A DNA stretch of 55,352 nucleotides from Eudoraea sp. (lineage in GTDB: Bacteria; Bacteroidota; Bacteroidia; Flavobacteriales; Flavobacteriaceae), in NCBI GenBank assembly GCA_024639765.1, contig JAHEHU010000007.1, positions 1 to 55,352 of the forward strand, written 5' to 3'. Below are positions 20,635-29,132 of this stretch, piece by piece. Below the pieces are notes generated by a model. It ran no database searches, was not told the DNA's origin, and worked only from the letters and a program-made list of their open reading frames with translations. Every line of letters starts with the position of its first letter. Positions within the stretch are counted from its first letter, which is position 1. Both the position numbers and the translations under genes were made by a program.

Positions 20635-20689
20635 CTTCTTTGTAAAGCTTAATTCTATAGGTCCTAATTATAAAAAAAGCGTAGCAACA

Positions 20690-23200
20690 CTAAAAAAATA
20701 ATCTAAAGGCAATATTGGGGGTCAATCCTAATGAACTTTGTGTAAATTCATTTACGGTATTCTGCAGTGTGGGCCTGTAAAAATTGTTGATATTGTTGTC
20801 TTTATCCAAGATATTCCAAATGGACACCCCAATTTGAGCTTTGGTTTTAGGTCCCGCTAAGATCTGATATAAGGCAGAAATATCTACTCTCATATAATCT
20901 GGTAAACGAGAAGTGTTAGATGCTCCATAATTAATGGCCCCGTCAATAACGGGAATTGCATCATCAGGTTGCGTAGTAGGTCTGCCGGTTCGCCAATTCC
21001 ATCCCGCCGCCAGGCCCAGTCGCTCCGTTTTGTAACTGATACCAAATGTAAGGGAATGAGTAATATCATAAATACTGGGAAAGTTGCGCTCAGGAAGGGT
21101 GGCAAATGAGTAATCGGCATTCAGATTTGAATAACTAAGCCAGGTACTTGTTCTGTTGAATTGTTTCCGAACCAATAAATCTAGCCCATTTGCATCGTAA
21201 CTTCCAATGGCCTTCACAAATTCATATTGATTTTGAAAACCCTGACTCTGAGCTGTAATGCCATCTACTTCTTTGTAAAATCCGACAACATTCAATAACC
21301 AGCCATTTTTAAGAAAACTAATACCTAAAGAACCCTGAGCACTTGTAATCACCGGAACATCCGTTTCATTAGACAATTGCCATCTTCTCTTTTCTATTCC
21401 CAGAAAATCATTCTGGAAGTTAATTACCTGAGAGGTGTTCTGGTGCTTAAATTCTCCTAATATTTGAAAAGAAAACCACTTGAGAAATTGCTGATTAAAA
21501 CTAAGTCGAGGTTCCCATAAATGTTTATTGAATTCTTCCAAATTCGTATATCTGAGTCCAACATTGGCTTTGGTGTTACGATCCTTGGAAGAATACCCTA
21601 CTTCAGAAAAAAGGCTGTGAATTCTTAACACATCCCCGTTAAGTCTTACAAAAATAGGGTTATCTACATCGTCTAGATTCGTAACCTTTGTTTCAATGAA
21701 CTGGTAGCCGTTGGTCCAAAGGATTTGCTCATTTATAGAATATTTTGATTGTAATTTTAAACCAGTTTCAGAGACTTTGTTTTTTTGAAGAAATCGCTGG
21801 TCGTTTTGAATATTCGCATTGATCGCTTTCAATTCATAGTCAGAATTATACAAATGCAAACTTGTACTGAATGATGGGTTCCATTGCCTTTGATATTGAA
21901 GTCCTGTGGCAATGGAACTCTGAAGGAGGCTACTTTCCCGACTTACCTCTGACCCGTTGAAATTTGCATTTTCATTGAATACAAGTTCGTTACTGGCATA
22001 AATGAAGTTAAGACGTACATTGTCTTTTTTGGTAGGTTTCCATAGCCATCTTAAGGAAGTATCATAAAAATCGAAAGATTTGTCCGAGTTGATTACGTTA
22101 ATACCACTATTCTCCAATTCGGTATCCTGAGAGATACGTTCAAAATATTGTGTATAAGTCGGGGTTTCCACAAAGTTGCTTATCGCTTTTCTGGCAGCCA
22201 ACTGAAGGGAAGATTTGGAGCCCAAAGGAGTGTCAATAAAACCATTTACATCTGTAAAGTTTAAACCCAGAGATCCATTGAATTGGGTGTTAAGGTTAGG
22301 ATCTGTTTGCATGTCTATGGTCCCGGAAACGCCATCCGTGTAAATGGCTGAGTTGCCGTTCTTCCGTAATGAAACCCGCTGAGTTATTAAAGGGTTAAAA
22401 AGAGAAATTAAGCCAAAAAAGTGACCAGACTGGTACATTTTTATGTCATCCCATAGGATAAGGTTTTGATCGTGTGTACCACCTCTGATATTGATATTAG
22501 ATACGGTTTCATTGATACTTTGAATCCCTGGCAATGCCTGAATGGATTGCAGAACATCAGACTCTGTGAGTCCTGGGAGGATACCAAATCTGCTGAAGTC
22601 TATTTGGTAAGAGCCATCTGATAGTTGATCAATTCCGCGTATGAGATAGTCGTACACAACAATTTCTGACAATTGTTGCTGTTGAGGTATTAAATAAATA
22701 ATCCCGCACTCGTTCTTTGGAAATAAATGAGCCTCCCGTTCAATATTTTTATACCCAATGTAACGTATGGTTAGTACTTCTGTCTGCTCGTTGCCCGCAA
22801 GTTCAAAATAGCCTTGATCATCGGAAATGGTAGATAGGCGGCCACTTTGTATGGTGGCATATGGTAAGCTCTTCTGAGTATCCCTGTCTTTGAGATATCC
22901 GCAAATTTTAATAGGCGCCTTTTTAATAGCTATAAAATTGTTTGCCAAGAAGGAGAATTCGAGGCCTGTTTCAGCCTGTAGATAAGCTAAAACCTCCTTA
23001 ATATTTAATTCTTTGGATGGGGGAGTTAGGCGGTACTTTGCAATTGTAGCGAAGACGTAGTTAAACCTGTAACCATACGTTTCTGAAATCTCTTCTAGAA
23101 TAATCTGCAGAGAAGTGGAGTCTTCAGTTTCCTGAGATGTCACTGTTAGGTTTGCTAATAGGAAAACTATAATAAGAAAAGGACCAAATTTAGTTTTCAC
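20690..23200 (-). CDS. TonB-dependent receptor with N-terminal STN signalling domain
   Basis: 836 residues. Signal peptide (1-22); STN secretin/TonB short domain about 28-93; CarbopepD_reg_2-like beta-sandwich about 95-170 (ICGYLKDRDTQKSLPYATI, RYIGYK); plug about 205-305 (SIQALPGIQSI, NINIRGGTHDQNLILWDDI, DGVSGTIDM); then a 22-strand-type barrel ending in the aromatic strand NIAFRLFF. The STN domain marks a signal-transducing receptor that tells the partner FecR of ligand binding. Its start overlaps the fecR-like gene by 11 bases. No susD follows, so it is not a standard Sus pair. The ligand is unknown. Confidence 0.9.
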   Translation of the reverse strand: MKTKFGPFLIIVFLLANLTVTSQETEDSTSLQIILEEISETYGYRFNYVFATIAKYRLTPPSKELNIKEVLAYLQAETGLEFSFLANNFIAIKKAPIKICGYLKDRDTQKSLPYATIQSGRLSTISDDQGYFELAGNEQTEVLTIRYIGYKNIEREAHLFPKNECGIIYLIPQQQQLSEIVVYDYLIRGIDQLSDGSYQIDFSRFGILPGLTESDVLQSIQALPGIQSINETVSNINIRGGTHDQNLILWDDIKMYQSGHFFGLISLFNPLITQRVSLRKNGNSAIYTDGVSGTIDMQTDPNLNTQFNGSLGLNFTDVNGFIDTPLGSKSSLQLAARKAISNFVETPTYTQYFERISQDTELENSGINVINSDKSFDFYDTSLRWLWKPTKKDNVRLNFIYASNELVFNENANFNGSEVSRESSLLQSSIATGLQYQRQWNPSFSTSLHLYNSDYELKAINANIQNDQRFLQKNKVSETGLKLQSKYSINEQILWTNGYQFIETKVTNLDDVDNPIFVRLNGDVLRIHSLFSEVGYSSKDRNTKANVGLRYTNLEEFNKHLWEPRLSFNQQFLKWFSFQILGEFKHQNTSQVINFQNDFLGIEKRRWQLSNETDVPVITSAQGSLGISFLKNGWLLNVVGFYKEVDGITAQSQGFQNQYEFVKAIGSYDANGLDLLVRKQFNRTSTWLSYSNLNADYSFATLPERNFPSIYDITHSLTFGISYKTERLGLAAGWNWRTGRPTTQPDDAIPVIDGAINYGASNTSRLPDYMRVDISALYQILAGPKTKAQIGVSIWNILDKDNNINNFYRPTLQNTVNEFTQSSLGLTPNIAFRLFF

Positions 23201-24101
23201 GTTTAGTTATGATGACTTGCCCATTAGTGTTTATTTCGTATCTAAGATCTAAAGGTTCTGCAATGCTCATTAAAGCGTTGTCTAAATTATCATGAACAAA
23301 ACCGCCGGTGAAAATAGCATTGGTTGGCACCTTTATAAGCGTAATTTCTACAGCATATTGTCTCTGTAGTTCTTCAATAACCTCAATATAGGGTATTTGA
23401 TTAAAAAAACTGGTGTTGTTAGTCCATTGTGGCTTTTCGGTCATAACAGTACCCAGAACAAGGCTGTCACCTGCTATCCTCAATCTATCACCAATTTTTA
23501 ATTCCTGCGTATAACTTCCGGAAATTACGCGCACAATTCCTTCGTAACATGCTACTTCAAAAGTTGAATCCCTTTGCTTCACATTAAACTCTGTTCCTAC
23601 AACGGTAACGGTCCCAACGGATGTTTGTACATCAAAAAAAGCTCCTTTCGTTACATCAAAGAACGCCTCGCCCTTTAGATCCAGGGTTCTATTTTTATCC
23701 CAGTCCTTTTTGGAATATCGAATTTCTGAGGAGGTATTTAAATGCACTAAGGAGGCATCTGGTAGCTCTATGCTTACTTTTTGTCCTATCTGAGTCTCAA
23801 TGCGAACAGGGGCCTGGAATAACAGAAAATAATACGCTACTAAACCAAGAATGAAAACGCTGGCAATACGCAAGATCCATGTAGTTCTGCCAATAGTGGG
23901 TTGTTTACGTTGTGATTTACTAAAATTTTCTCGGAAAGATTCAAAATCCGGAACAGTATTGAAATGAGAGGCTTTAAAATGAGAAGCATCCTCAACGAGC
24001 TTCTTATATGCAGGGTAACCATCCGATTTTTGAAATGCACGCATCTCTTCATCAGTCAATGTGCCATTTAACCATTTCTTTATTAACGTATCTTGGATCA
24101 T
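23190..24101 (-). CDS. FecR-type anti-sigma factor
   Basis: 303 residues. Cytoplasmic N-terminal part with KKWLNGTLTDEEMRAF, one membrane helix about 74-95, a periplasmic FecR domain about 100-200 (IGQKVSIELPDASLVHLNTSSEIRY, GEAFFDV, VVGTEFNV; CYEGIVRV), and a C-terminal DUF4974 domain about 232-302. In this family the DUF4974/STN-like part contacts the receptor STN domain, and the N-terminal part holds or activates the sigma factor. It lies between the sigma gene (46-base gap) and the receptor gene (11-base overlap), so the three form one unit. Confidence 0.92.
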   Translation of the reverse strand: MIQDTLIKKWLNGTLTDEEMRAFQKSDGYPAYKKLVEDASHFKASHFNTVPDFESFRENFSKSQRKQPTIGRTTWILRIASVFILGLVAYYFLLFQAPVRIETQIGQKVSIELPDASLVHLNTSSEIRYSKKDWDKNRTLDLKGEAFFDVTKGAFFDVQTSVGTVTVVGTEFNVKQRDSTFEVACYEGIVRVISGSYTQELKIGDRLRIAGDSLVLGTVMTEKPQWTNNTSFFNQIPYIEVIEELQRQYAVEITLIKVPTNAIFTGGFVHDNLDNALMSIAEPLDLRYEINTNGQVIITKREN

Positions 24102-24147
24102 ATGATGCTTCTTACTATAAGAACAACTAAAGCTTTGTTTTTCCTGA

Positions 24148-24672
24148 TTATTTTATAAAAAAACTATCTAATTCTTTTTTTAATAGTGCAAAGGCACTAT
24201 AAATCCGATATTCTACCACCTTGCGTGTTACTCCCAATATCTGTGCTATTTCCTCATGTTTTTTACCCTCCACCTTATTGAGCATAAACGCCACTCTTTG
24301 TTCCTCACTTAAAAGGGAAAGTGCCTTTTGGTACTTTTTGAAATATTCTTCTTTTTCCAGAAGAAAATCTGGCGATTCATTGGTATAGTTTTTGGGTTTC
24401 TCTAGTTGGTACTTTAGCACAACCTTTTGATGTTTAAGGTCGTTTAACACCATATTGTTTGCTACTTTATAAAGGAAGGCCCGGGCAGAACCAGGAATAA
24501 TCTTTTTGCAGTTTTCCCATAATTTAATGAAGGCTTCCTGTACTTTATCCTTAGGAGCACAAGATGCTCCGTATTTGTAATAGACATAATGTTGCAACTC
24601 TTCTGCATACTTGGTATAGATACTCTTAAAAATATGGTCTTCGCAAATATCCTTGTGTAGCTCCTTTTCCAA
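24148..24672 (-). CDS. ECF RNA polymerase sigma factor, FecI-like
   Basis: 174 residues. Region 2 about 15-80 (FKSIYTKYAEELQHYVYYKYG, KDKVQEAFIKLWEN, LYKVANNMVLNDLKHQ) and region 4 about 112-165 (LSLLSEEQRVAFMLNKVEG, HEEIAQILGVTRKVVEYRIYSAFALLKK). First gene of the sigma / anti-sigma / receptor unit, divergent from an acidic lipoprotein gene with 116 bases between. By analogy with FecI it should drive this unit, the divergent lipoprotein genes, or both; the target promoter is not identified. Confidence 0.93.
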   Translation of the reverse strand: MEKELHKDICEDHIFKSIYTKYAEELQHYVYYKYGASCAPKDKVQEAFIKLWENCKKIIPGSARAFLYKVANNMVLNDLKHQKVVLKYQLEKPKNYTNESPDFLLEKEEYFKKYQKALSLLSEEQRVAFMLNKVEGKKHEEIAQILGVTRKVVEYRIYSAFALLKKELDSFFIK

Positions 24673-24788
24673 TCTAATTTAATTTGGGTTATTTAAAAGT
24701 ACTTAAATATTTTTTCTAAATAGTTTCAGGAGAAATGTGAATTAAGTTGTTTTAGTAGTAAACAGTTTAATTTAAAACGTACTATGCT

Positions 24789-25865
24789 ATGCAAAATTTA
24801 GTAAAAATCTTTACAATTTTAATGCTCTTTTCCCTTGTTCTTACTTCATGTAGAAAGGAAGAATCGGTATTAATTGAAGGTCCTCAGGACGAAACGCTTA
24901 AGGCAAATTCTGCCGTAGCCAACTTGCTTAGGAGAACTGCTACCAGAGATGGCTCTGATGACAATATTGTAGACAAGGCCAATTGTTTCTCTGTAGATTT
25001 TCCTTTTACCGTGATAGTAAATGGAGAGCCATTAACGGTAACTAATGAAGATGACTTAGATACCATTGAAGATATATTTGACGAGTTTGATGACGATGAA
25101 GATACTCTGGAGATCAATTTTCCTGTGACCATTATTTTAAGTGATTTTTCTGAGGAGGAGATCAACAGTGTGGATGAATTTGAAGCTTTCGTAGATGAAT
25201 GTGAAGGTGAAAATGAATATGATGATGATATAGAATGTATCGATATTCAATACCCGGTAACTGCTTCCATTTTTAATGCGAACAATGAGTTACTAGACAC
25301 TGTAACCATTTCAACTGACAAAGAATTATATGAATTTTTGGAAGATCTGGATGAAGAGGATATAGTGGAGATCGATTTTCCAATAATAGTAATATTATCT
25401 GATGGTACTGAAATTTCCGTGTCCGGGCTAGACAGCTTGGAAGATATTATCGAAGATGCAGAAGACGATTGTGATGAAGATGATGATTATGATTATAACG
25501 ATGATGATTGTGACAACTGTACTACCGAAGGGTTTGCCGATTTTATTACTGGCTGCGATGGTTGGTACGTAAAGGACCTGGAACGCAATGACATGGAACT
25601 TACGGATCAATATAGTGGCTATACTTTTAGCTTTGGCTCAGATGGTTCCATTACCGCAGAAACATCAACTGAGAGCTTTCCTGGTACTTGGGAAAGTACA
25701 GGTTCTGGGAATAATATTTCAGTAACCATCAACTTCCCGGACCTTTCAGATTTCAATGCTATTTGGATGCTACATGAAATAGAGCAAGAAGGGGATGAGA
25801 GGCAGGTAGATCTGCGAATGGATAATGATGATGAGTTAGAATTCAGGAGTAATTGTACACCGTAA
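24789..25865 (+). CDS. Highly acidic repeat lipoprotein
   Basis: 358 residues. Lipoprotein signal peptide with Cys21 (LVLTSC). Residues about 66-228 hold four related units of about 35-45 residues, each opening with a strand of form (S/E/D)(V/I)(D/N/Q)(F/Y)P followed by TVIVNG, TIILSD, TASIFN or IVILSD, then an acidic helix (DLDTIEDIFDEF, VDEFEAFVDEC, KELYEFLEDLDEED, LDSLEDIIEDAED). An Asp-run with Cys (about 226-243) links to a C-terminal beta-domain about 250-356 with QYSGYTFSFGSDGS. Four Cys cluster in the linker and C-terminal part. No known function; the charge suggests cation binding at the surface. It faces the sigma factor gene and may be its target. Confidence 0.85.
   Translation: MQNLVKIFTILMLFSLVLTSCRKEESVLIEGPQDETLKANSAVANLLRRTATRDGSDDNIVDKANCFSVDFPFTVIVNGEPLTVTNEDDLDTIEDIFDEFDDDEDTLEINFPVTIILSDFSEEEINSVDEFEAFVDECEGENEYDDDIECIDIQYPVTASIFNANNELLDTVTISTDKELYEFLEDLDEEDIVEIDFPIIVILSDGTEISVSGLDSLEDIIEDAEDDCDEDDDYDYNDDDCDNCTTEGFADFITGCDGWYVKDLERNDMELTDQYSGYTFSFGSDGSITAETSTESFPGTWESTGSGNNISVTINFPDLSDFNAIWMLHEIEQEGDERQVDLRMDNDDELEFRSNCTP
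24984..25473 (+). repeat. Four protein-level repeats in the acidic lipoprotein gene
   Basis: Codons 66-228 encode four diverged units starting near residues 66, 107, 150 and 193. The period is about 42 residues and the order looks like two A-B pairs. DNA identity between the units is low, so the duplication is old. Confidence 0.65.
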
Positions 25866-25881
25866 ATAATATAAAAAAAGC

Positions 25882-25920
25882 GCATCCTGGTCCTTTTAAG
25901 CAAGATATCAGGATGCTCTT
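25882..25920 (+). terminator. Intrinsic terminator after the acidic lipoprotein gene
   Basis: Stem GCATCCTG (25882-25889) / CAGGATGC (25909-25916) with a 19-base loop, preceded by seven A and followed by TCTTT. The long loop makes it moderate in strength. Confidence 0.6.
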
Positions 25921-25959
25921 TAATCTTCATACCACTAAATTTTTAAAACATATACAAAA

Positions 25960-26436
25960 ATGAAAAACACAATAATTAAATCAGCAATTTTAGTTTTCGC
26001 CCTTGTGGCGGTATCCTGTTCGTCAGATTCTGATGATGCCCCCCTTGACCCGGCCCAATCAGTACAGGCCGTAACAGATATTGCCGTTTCAGGTTCATGG
26101 ATCATTAGCAGTTATGTTGATTCTGGTTCAGATGAGACTAGTGACTATTCTGGTTTCTCATTTACCTTTAATGCAGATGGTAGTCTAGTGGCCGTGAATG
26201 GTACTACAACCATTACAGGCTCATGGTCTGTAACCAGCGATGATAGTTCAGATGATGATGATGATTACGACAGCACGGATGATGTCGATTTTAATATATT
26301 CTTCTCGGCACCTCCAAATTTCGAAGAACTTTCCGATGATTGGGATATCGTTTCAAGGTCATCTACCCGAATTGAGTTGATTGACATCAGTGGTGGTAAT
26401 GGCGATACCGATACCCTGGTCTTTGAAAAGAATTAA
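25960..26436 (+). CDS. Small lipoprotein sharing the C-terminal domain of its upstream neighbour
   Basis: 158 residues. Lipoprotein signal peptide with Cys20 (VAVSC), followed by SSDSDDAP, an acidic stretch of the type linked to surface export of Bacteroidota lipoproteins. The rest (about 38-158) is one beta-domain: SGSWIISSY, DYSGFSFTFNADGSL, TGSWSVTS, an Asp-rich loop (about 94-108) and DTLVFEKN. DYSGFSFTFNADGS aligns with QYSGYTFSFGSDGS in the preceding lipoprotein, so the two share a lipocalin-like domain. A terminator lies between them. Function unknown. Confidence 0.8.
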   Translation: MKNTIIKSAILVFALVAVSCSSDSDDAPLDPAQSVQAVTDIAVSGSWIISSYVDSGSDETSDYSGFSFTFNADGSLVAVNGTTTITGSWSVTSDDSSDDDDDYDSTDDVDFNIFFSAPPNFEELSDDWDIVSRSSTRIELIDISGGNGDTDTLVFEKN

Positions 26437-26767
26437 GTAATGCTATGGATTAAAAATTGCAGACATCTTTTATAACAGCCCCCATGTATACTAAAATGAT
26501 GTTTGTTCAAAGCTGCCCCTTCTTTGGGGCAGTTTTAGTATACCCTAACAGGAGCCTAAAAGAATAATAAGGGTTTCCTGTTCTTAAAGGAAATATTCTA
26601 TACAACACTTCGTTTTATAATAGATAACTCAAGTCACGTGGTATATTAAAAATCTTTTTTTCAGGAATTATCAGACGAAGGTTGTTTTATAGATAGAGGT
26701 GGTCCAAATACGCCTCATCTACTTTACATTTTGCGTAAATTATTTTATTAACCTATTTATAAATCTT
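26437..26767. other. Intergenic region between two lipoprotein genes
   Basis: 331 bases. It holds the terminator and long inverted repeat at 26486-26543, then AT-rich sequence. TACATTTTG near 26725 resembles a -7 box with one extra base, about 35 bases before the next start. No other element is seen. Confidence 0.5.
26486..26543 (+). terminator. Intrinsic terminator nested in a longer inverted repeat
   Basis: Inner stem CTGCCCC / GGGGCAG (26513-26519 / 26526-26532) followed by TTTTAG is a terminator. The outer arms GTATACTAAAA (26486-26496) and TTTTAGTATAC (26533-26543) are perfect 11-bp complements, leaving a 16-base bulge on the 5' side. Confidence 0.8.
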
Positions 26768-27481
26768 ATGGAATTATTTAAAAAATTGTGTTTGCTAACG
26801 TTCGCCATTATGATGGCCAGTTGCTCTAATGACACCAATGAAGGAAAAATTAATCTTAAACTTGCTGCGTTAAACAGCCCGGGAACTTCCGGCAAATCCG
26901 TTAGTGTTACCGGTAAAGGAAACGAAAATGTAGTATTTACAGATTTTAAGATATCCATCAGGGATGTCGTTTTTAAGAATGATGATGATCCAAACAGTAA
27001 TTTGGATACCGATGAAATTCAGTTTAGAGGTCCATTTCAAATCGATCTGTTAGATGGAACTGATGCCCTCACTCAAACTATTGGAACCGTAGTTGTTCCT
27101 GATGGACTGTATAAGGAAGTCCGACTTAAATTTCACAAAGATGAGGATATGCAGGGAATCGAGGATTTATTTGATAAATCTATCTTTATTGAAGGTACTA
27201 TTGATGGCACACCCTTTGTTTTTTGGCATGATACCAGTGAGAATCTGGATGTAGGCCGAAGTACCGGTGTTGAGGTAATCGATGGGACTGTTAACTTTAC
27301 CGTAACTTTCAACATTGAACAATTCTTGAGTTCCTTTAATGAAATTGATTTGAGCCTGGCGACAGACAATAACCAGGACGGTATCATTGAAATCTTTCCC
27401 AATGATTCAGATGGTAATCAGGATATTGCCGATGAACTAAAAGATAACATAAAAGCTACTGCCGATATTATAGACAACTAG
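26768..27481 (+). CDS. DUF4382-like lipoprotein
   Basis: 237 residues from ATG 26768. An in-frame upstream start at 26699 would put a second hydrophobic stretch before the signal peptide and is unlikely. Lipobox MMASC with Cys18. The body opens with GKINLKLAALNSPG and FTDFKISIRDVVFKND, then PFQIDLLDG, VVVPDGLYKEVRLKF and FNIEQFLSS, the order seen in DUF4382 beta-sandwich lipoproteins. The C-terminus carries Asp-rich DNNQDGI and NDSDGNQD, which look like calcium-binding loops. Third rightward lipoprotein of this locus; its own promoter is likely. Function unknown. Confidence 0.7.
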   Translation: MELFKKLCLLTFAIMMASCSNDTNEGKINLKLAALNSPGTSGKSVSVTGKGNENVVFTDFKISIRDVVFKNDDDPNSNLDTDEIQFRGPFQIDLLDGTDALTQTIGTVVVPDGLYKEVRLKFHKDEDMQGIEDLFDKSIFIEGTIDGTPFVFWHDTSENLDVGRSTGVEVIDGTVNFTVTFNIEQFLSSFNEIDLSLATDNNQDGIIEIFPNDSDGNQDIADELKDNIKATADIIDN

Positions 27482-27502
27482 GCTTAGATTTTCAATGCTT
27501 AT

Positions 27503-27549
27503 AAACCCTGTTTGATACTTGTTTAGGTGTCCTCAGGGTTTGTTTTTTT
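27503..27549 (+). terminator. Intrinsic terminator with long loop
   Basis: Stem AAACCCTG (27503-27510) / CAGGGTTT (27534-27541), 23-base loop, then seven T. It ends the rightward lipoprotein gene, just before the convergent DUF192 stop. Confidence 0.6.
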
Positions 27550-27553
27550 CATT

Positions 27554-28048
27554 TCAGTCTATACGTCTAAATTGGATCTTGTCCCCTGATTGAATTCCCC
27601 ATGAATCACTCAAACCTCCATTCACTTCAAGCACATATTTAACAGCTTCCTGTGATGGCAAACCAGATTCATTTAGCGGTTGTGCGTTCTTAATAATACT
27701 GGATACCGTTAACTGATCGTCAATATAGACTATATCTAACGGAAATTTGGTATTCTTCATATAGAAGGAGTGGTAGGCCACCTCCGGAAAAATAAACAAC
27801 ATTCCTTGCCCATCCTCCATCGAATTCCTGTACATCAACCCTGTTTGCGTTTCGTATTCCGTCTCTGCGATCTCAATATCCAGTTCAACCAACAGGGAAT
27901 CTGTTTGATCCCTGAACACGGAAAGGCTGCCTTCCTTAGTAAAGGTTACGGGAGCTGTTGTGACGATCTTTTTTGACGCTTCCTTGCATGCCGTTATACT
28001 TAGGCCAAACGCAAGAGTCAGTGCCACTATCAAGAACTTACTTTTCAT
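27554..28048 (-). CDS. DUF192 lipoprotein
   Basis: 164 residues. Lipoprotein signal peptide with Cys21 (LSITAC). The DUF192 domain (about 50-162) shows the family landmarks TQTGLMYRNSM, GMLFIFPEV, FYMKNTKFPLDIVYID and a closing YVLEVNGGLSDSWGIQSGD. DUF192 proteins are small exported beta-barrel proteins of unsettled function. It is the last gene of the folE-cysS-yidD-lgt run, 19 bases after lgt, which is fitting because Lgt lipidates such proteins. Confidence 0.9.
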   Translation of the reverse strand: MKSKFLIVALTLAFGLSITACKEASKKIVTTAPVTFTKEGSLSVFRDQTDSLLVELDIEIAETEYETQTGLMYRNSMEDGQGMLFIFPEVAYHSFYMKNTKFPLDIVYIDDQLTVSSIIKNAQPLNESGLPSQEAVKYVLEVNGGLSDSWGIQSGDKIQFRRID

Positions 28049-28067
28049 ATGTTTTCTGTCTGGTGAA

Positions 28068-29024
28068 TTAGGCCCTTTGGGGTTTAAACATAAAATAGAA
28101 ACCTACCAGGATAAAGGGAATGCTCAACCACTGCCCTGTGGAAAGAAGTCCCAATGATTCTTCAAAACCACCCTGACTCTTTTTAACGAATTCCACAAAG
28201 AACCTGATGGTCCATAGGAGGACCAGAAAAAGGCCAAAAAGATAGCCGGATCGGTTCTTTTTATCGGTCTTCCAATACAGAAAATACAGGATTAGGAACA
28301 CAAAAATATAGCAGACGCCTTCATATAATTGTGCCGGATGCCGGTAGGGGATGGCCTCCAGATACTCCGCAAATGCTGGTTTGTTTTCCAATGCTTTGTA
28401 AGCGGCATTAACGGTCCTTTCCTTGGTAATTCGCAACGCAGAAGAGGCAGGCATATCATCCGAATCCCGAACAAATCGCGTCGCAAAAAGAAAGGATTTT
28501 TCAACGATCTTTCCGTTGATCTCCGAATTAAAAAAGTTCCCCAGACGTACACAAAATGCACCAATAGATACCGGGATCACCACCCTGTCCAGGATCCATA
28601 ACATCTTAAAGCCTTTGTGTTTCCTGCAGTATAAATACATCCCGATGATGATCCCAATGGCCGCTCCATGGCTTGCCAGGCCGGTAAAACCGGTAAATTC
28701 ATAGCCGTTGATAAAACCAAACAAAGTACTACCTGCCCTTTCCCGTATAGGCAATAATATTTCCATAAGATGATTGGAATAGTATGGCCAGTCATAAAAA
28801 AATACATGTCCCAGTCTTGCCCCCAGCATGGTGGCTATTACGGTATAAATGAACAGAGAATCGAGCTCCTGCACTGTCTTCTTTTCATTGAGGAATATCC
28901 GTTTCATAATATACCAGCCCAACGCAAAGGCAATGATCCATAGTAAGTTGTAATATTTGATCTGAAGAAATCCTATTTTAAACAAGGTATCTGCCGGATT
29001 CCAGGTAATTCCTAAAAAAAACAT
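28068..29024 (-). CDS. lgt: Prolipoprotein diacylglyceryl transferase
   Basis: 318 residues from ATG 29024; an in-frame start at 29054 adds ten residues without a match to the family. Seven hydrophobic segments. The Lgt signature is RLGNFFNSEINGK, with GARLGHVFFYDW and HPAQLYEG also present. It adds diacylglycerol from phosphatidylglycerol to the Cys of lipoprotein precursors in the inner membrane. The many lipoproteins in this window are its substrates. It shares a strand with yidD and cysS, 108 bases after yidD. Confidence 0.96.
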   Translation of the reverse strand: MFFLGITWNPADTLFKIGFLQIKYYNLLWIIAFALGWYIMKRIFLNEKKTVQELDSLFIYTVIATMLGARLGHVFFYDWPYYSNHLMEILLPIRERAGSTLFGFINGYEFTGFTGLASHGAAIGIIIGMYLYCRKHKGFKMLWILDRVVIPVSIGAFCVRLGNFFNSEINGKIVEKSFLFATRFVRDSDDMPASSALRITKERTVNAAYKALENKPAFAEYLEAIPYRHPAQLYEGVCYIFVFLILYFLYWKTDKKNRSGYLFGLFLVLLWTIRFFVEFVKKSQGGFEESLGLLSTGQWLSIPFILVGFYFMFKPQRA

Positions 29025-29132
29025 AGAGGTGTTATTTGCGCGACTAAGATACATAATTAGATAGAGAGGAAACGCTCCATGACCAACCTATTCTAATAAA
29101 AAGTCCGTAAAAAAAGAATGATCATTATGATC

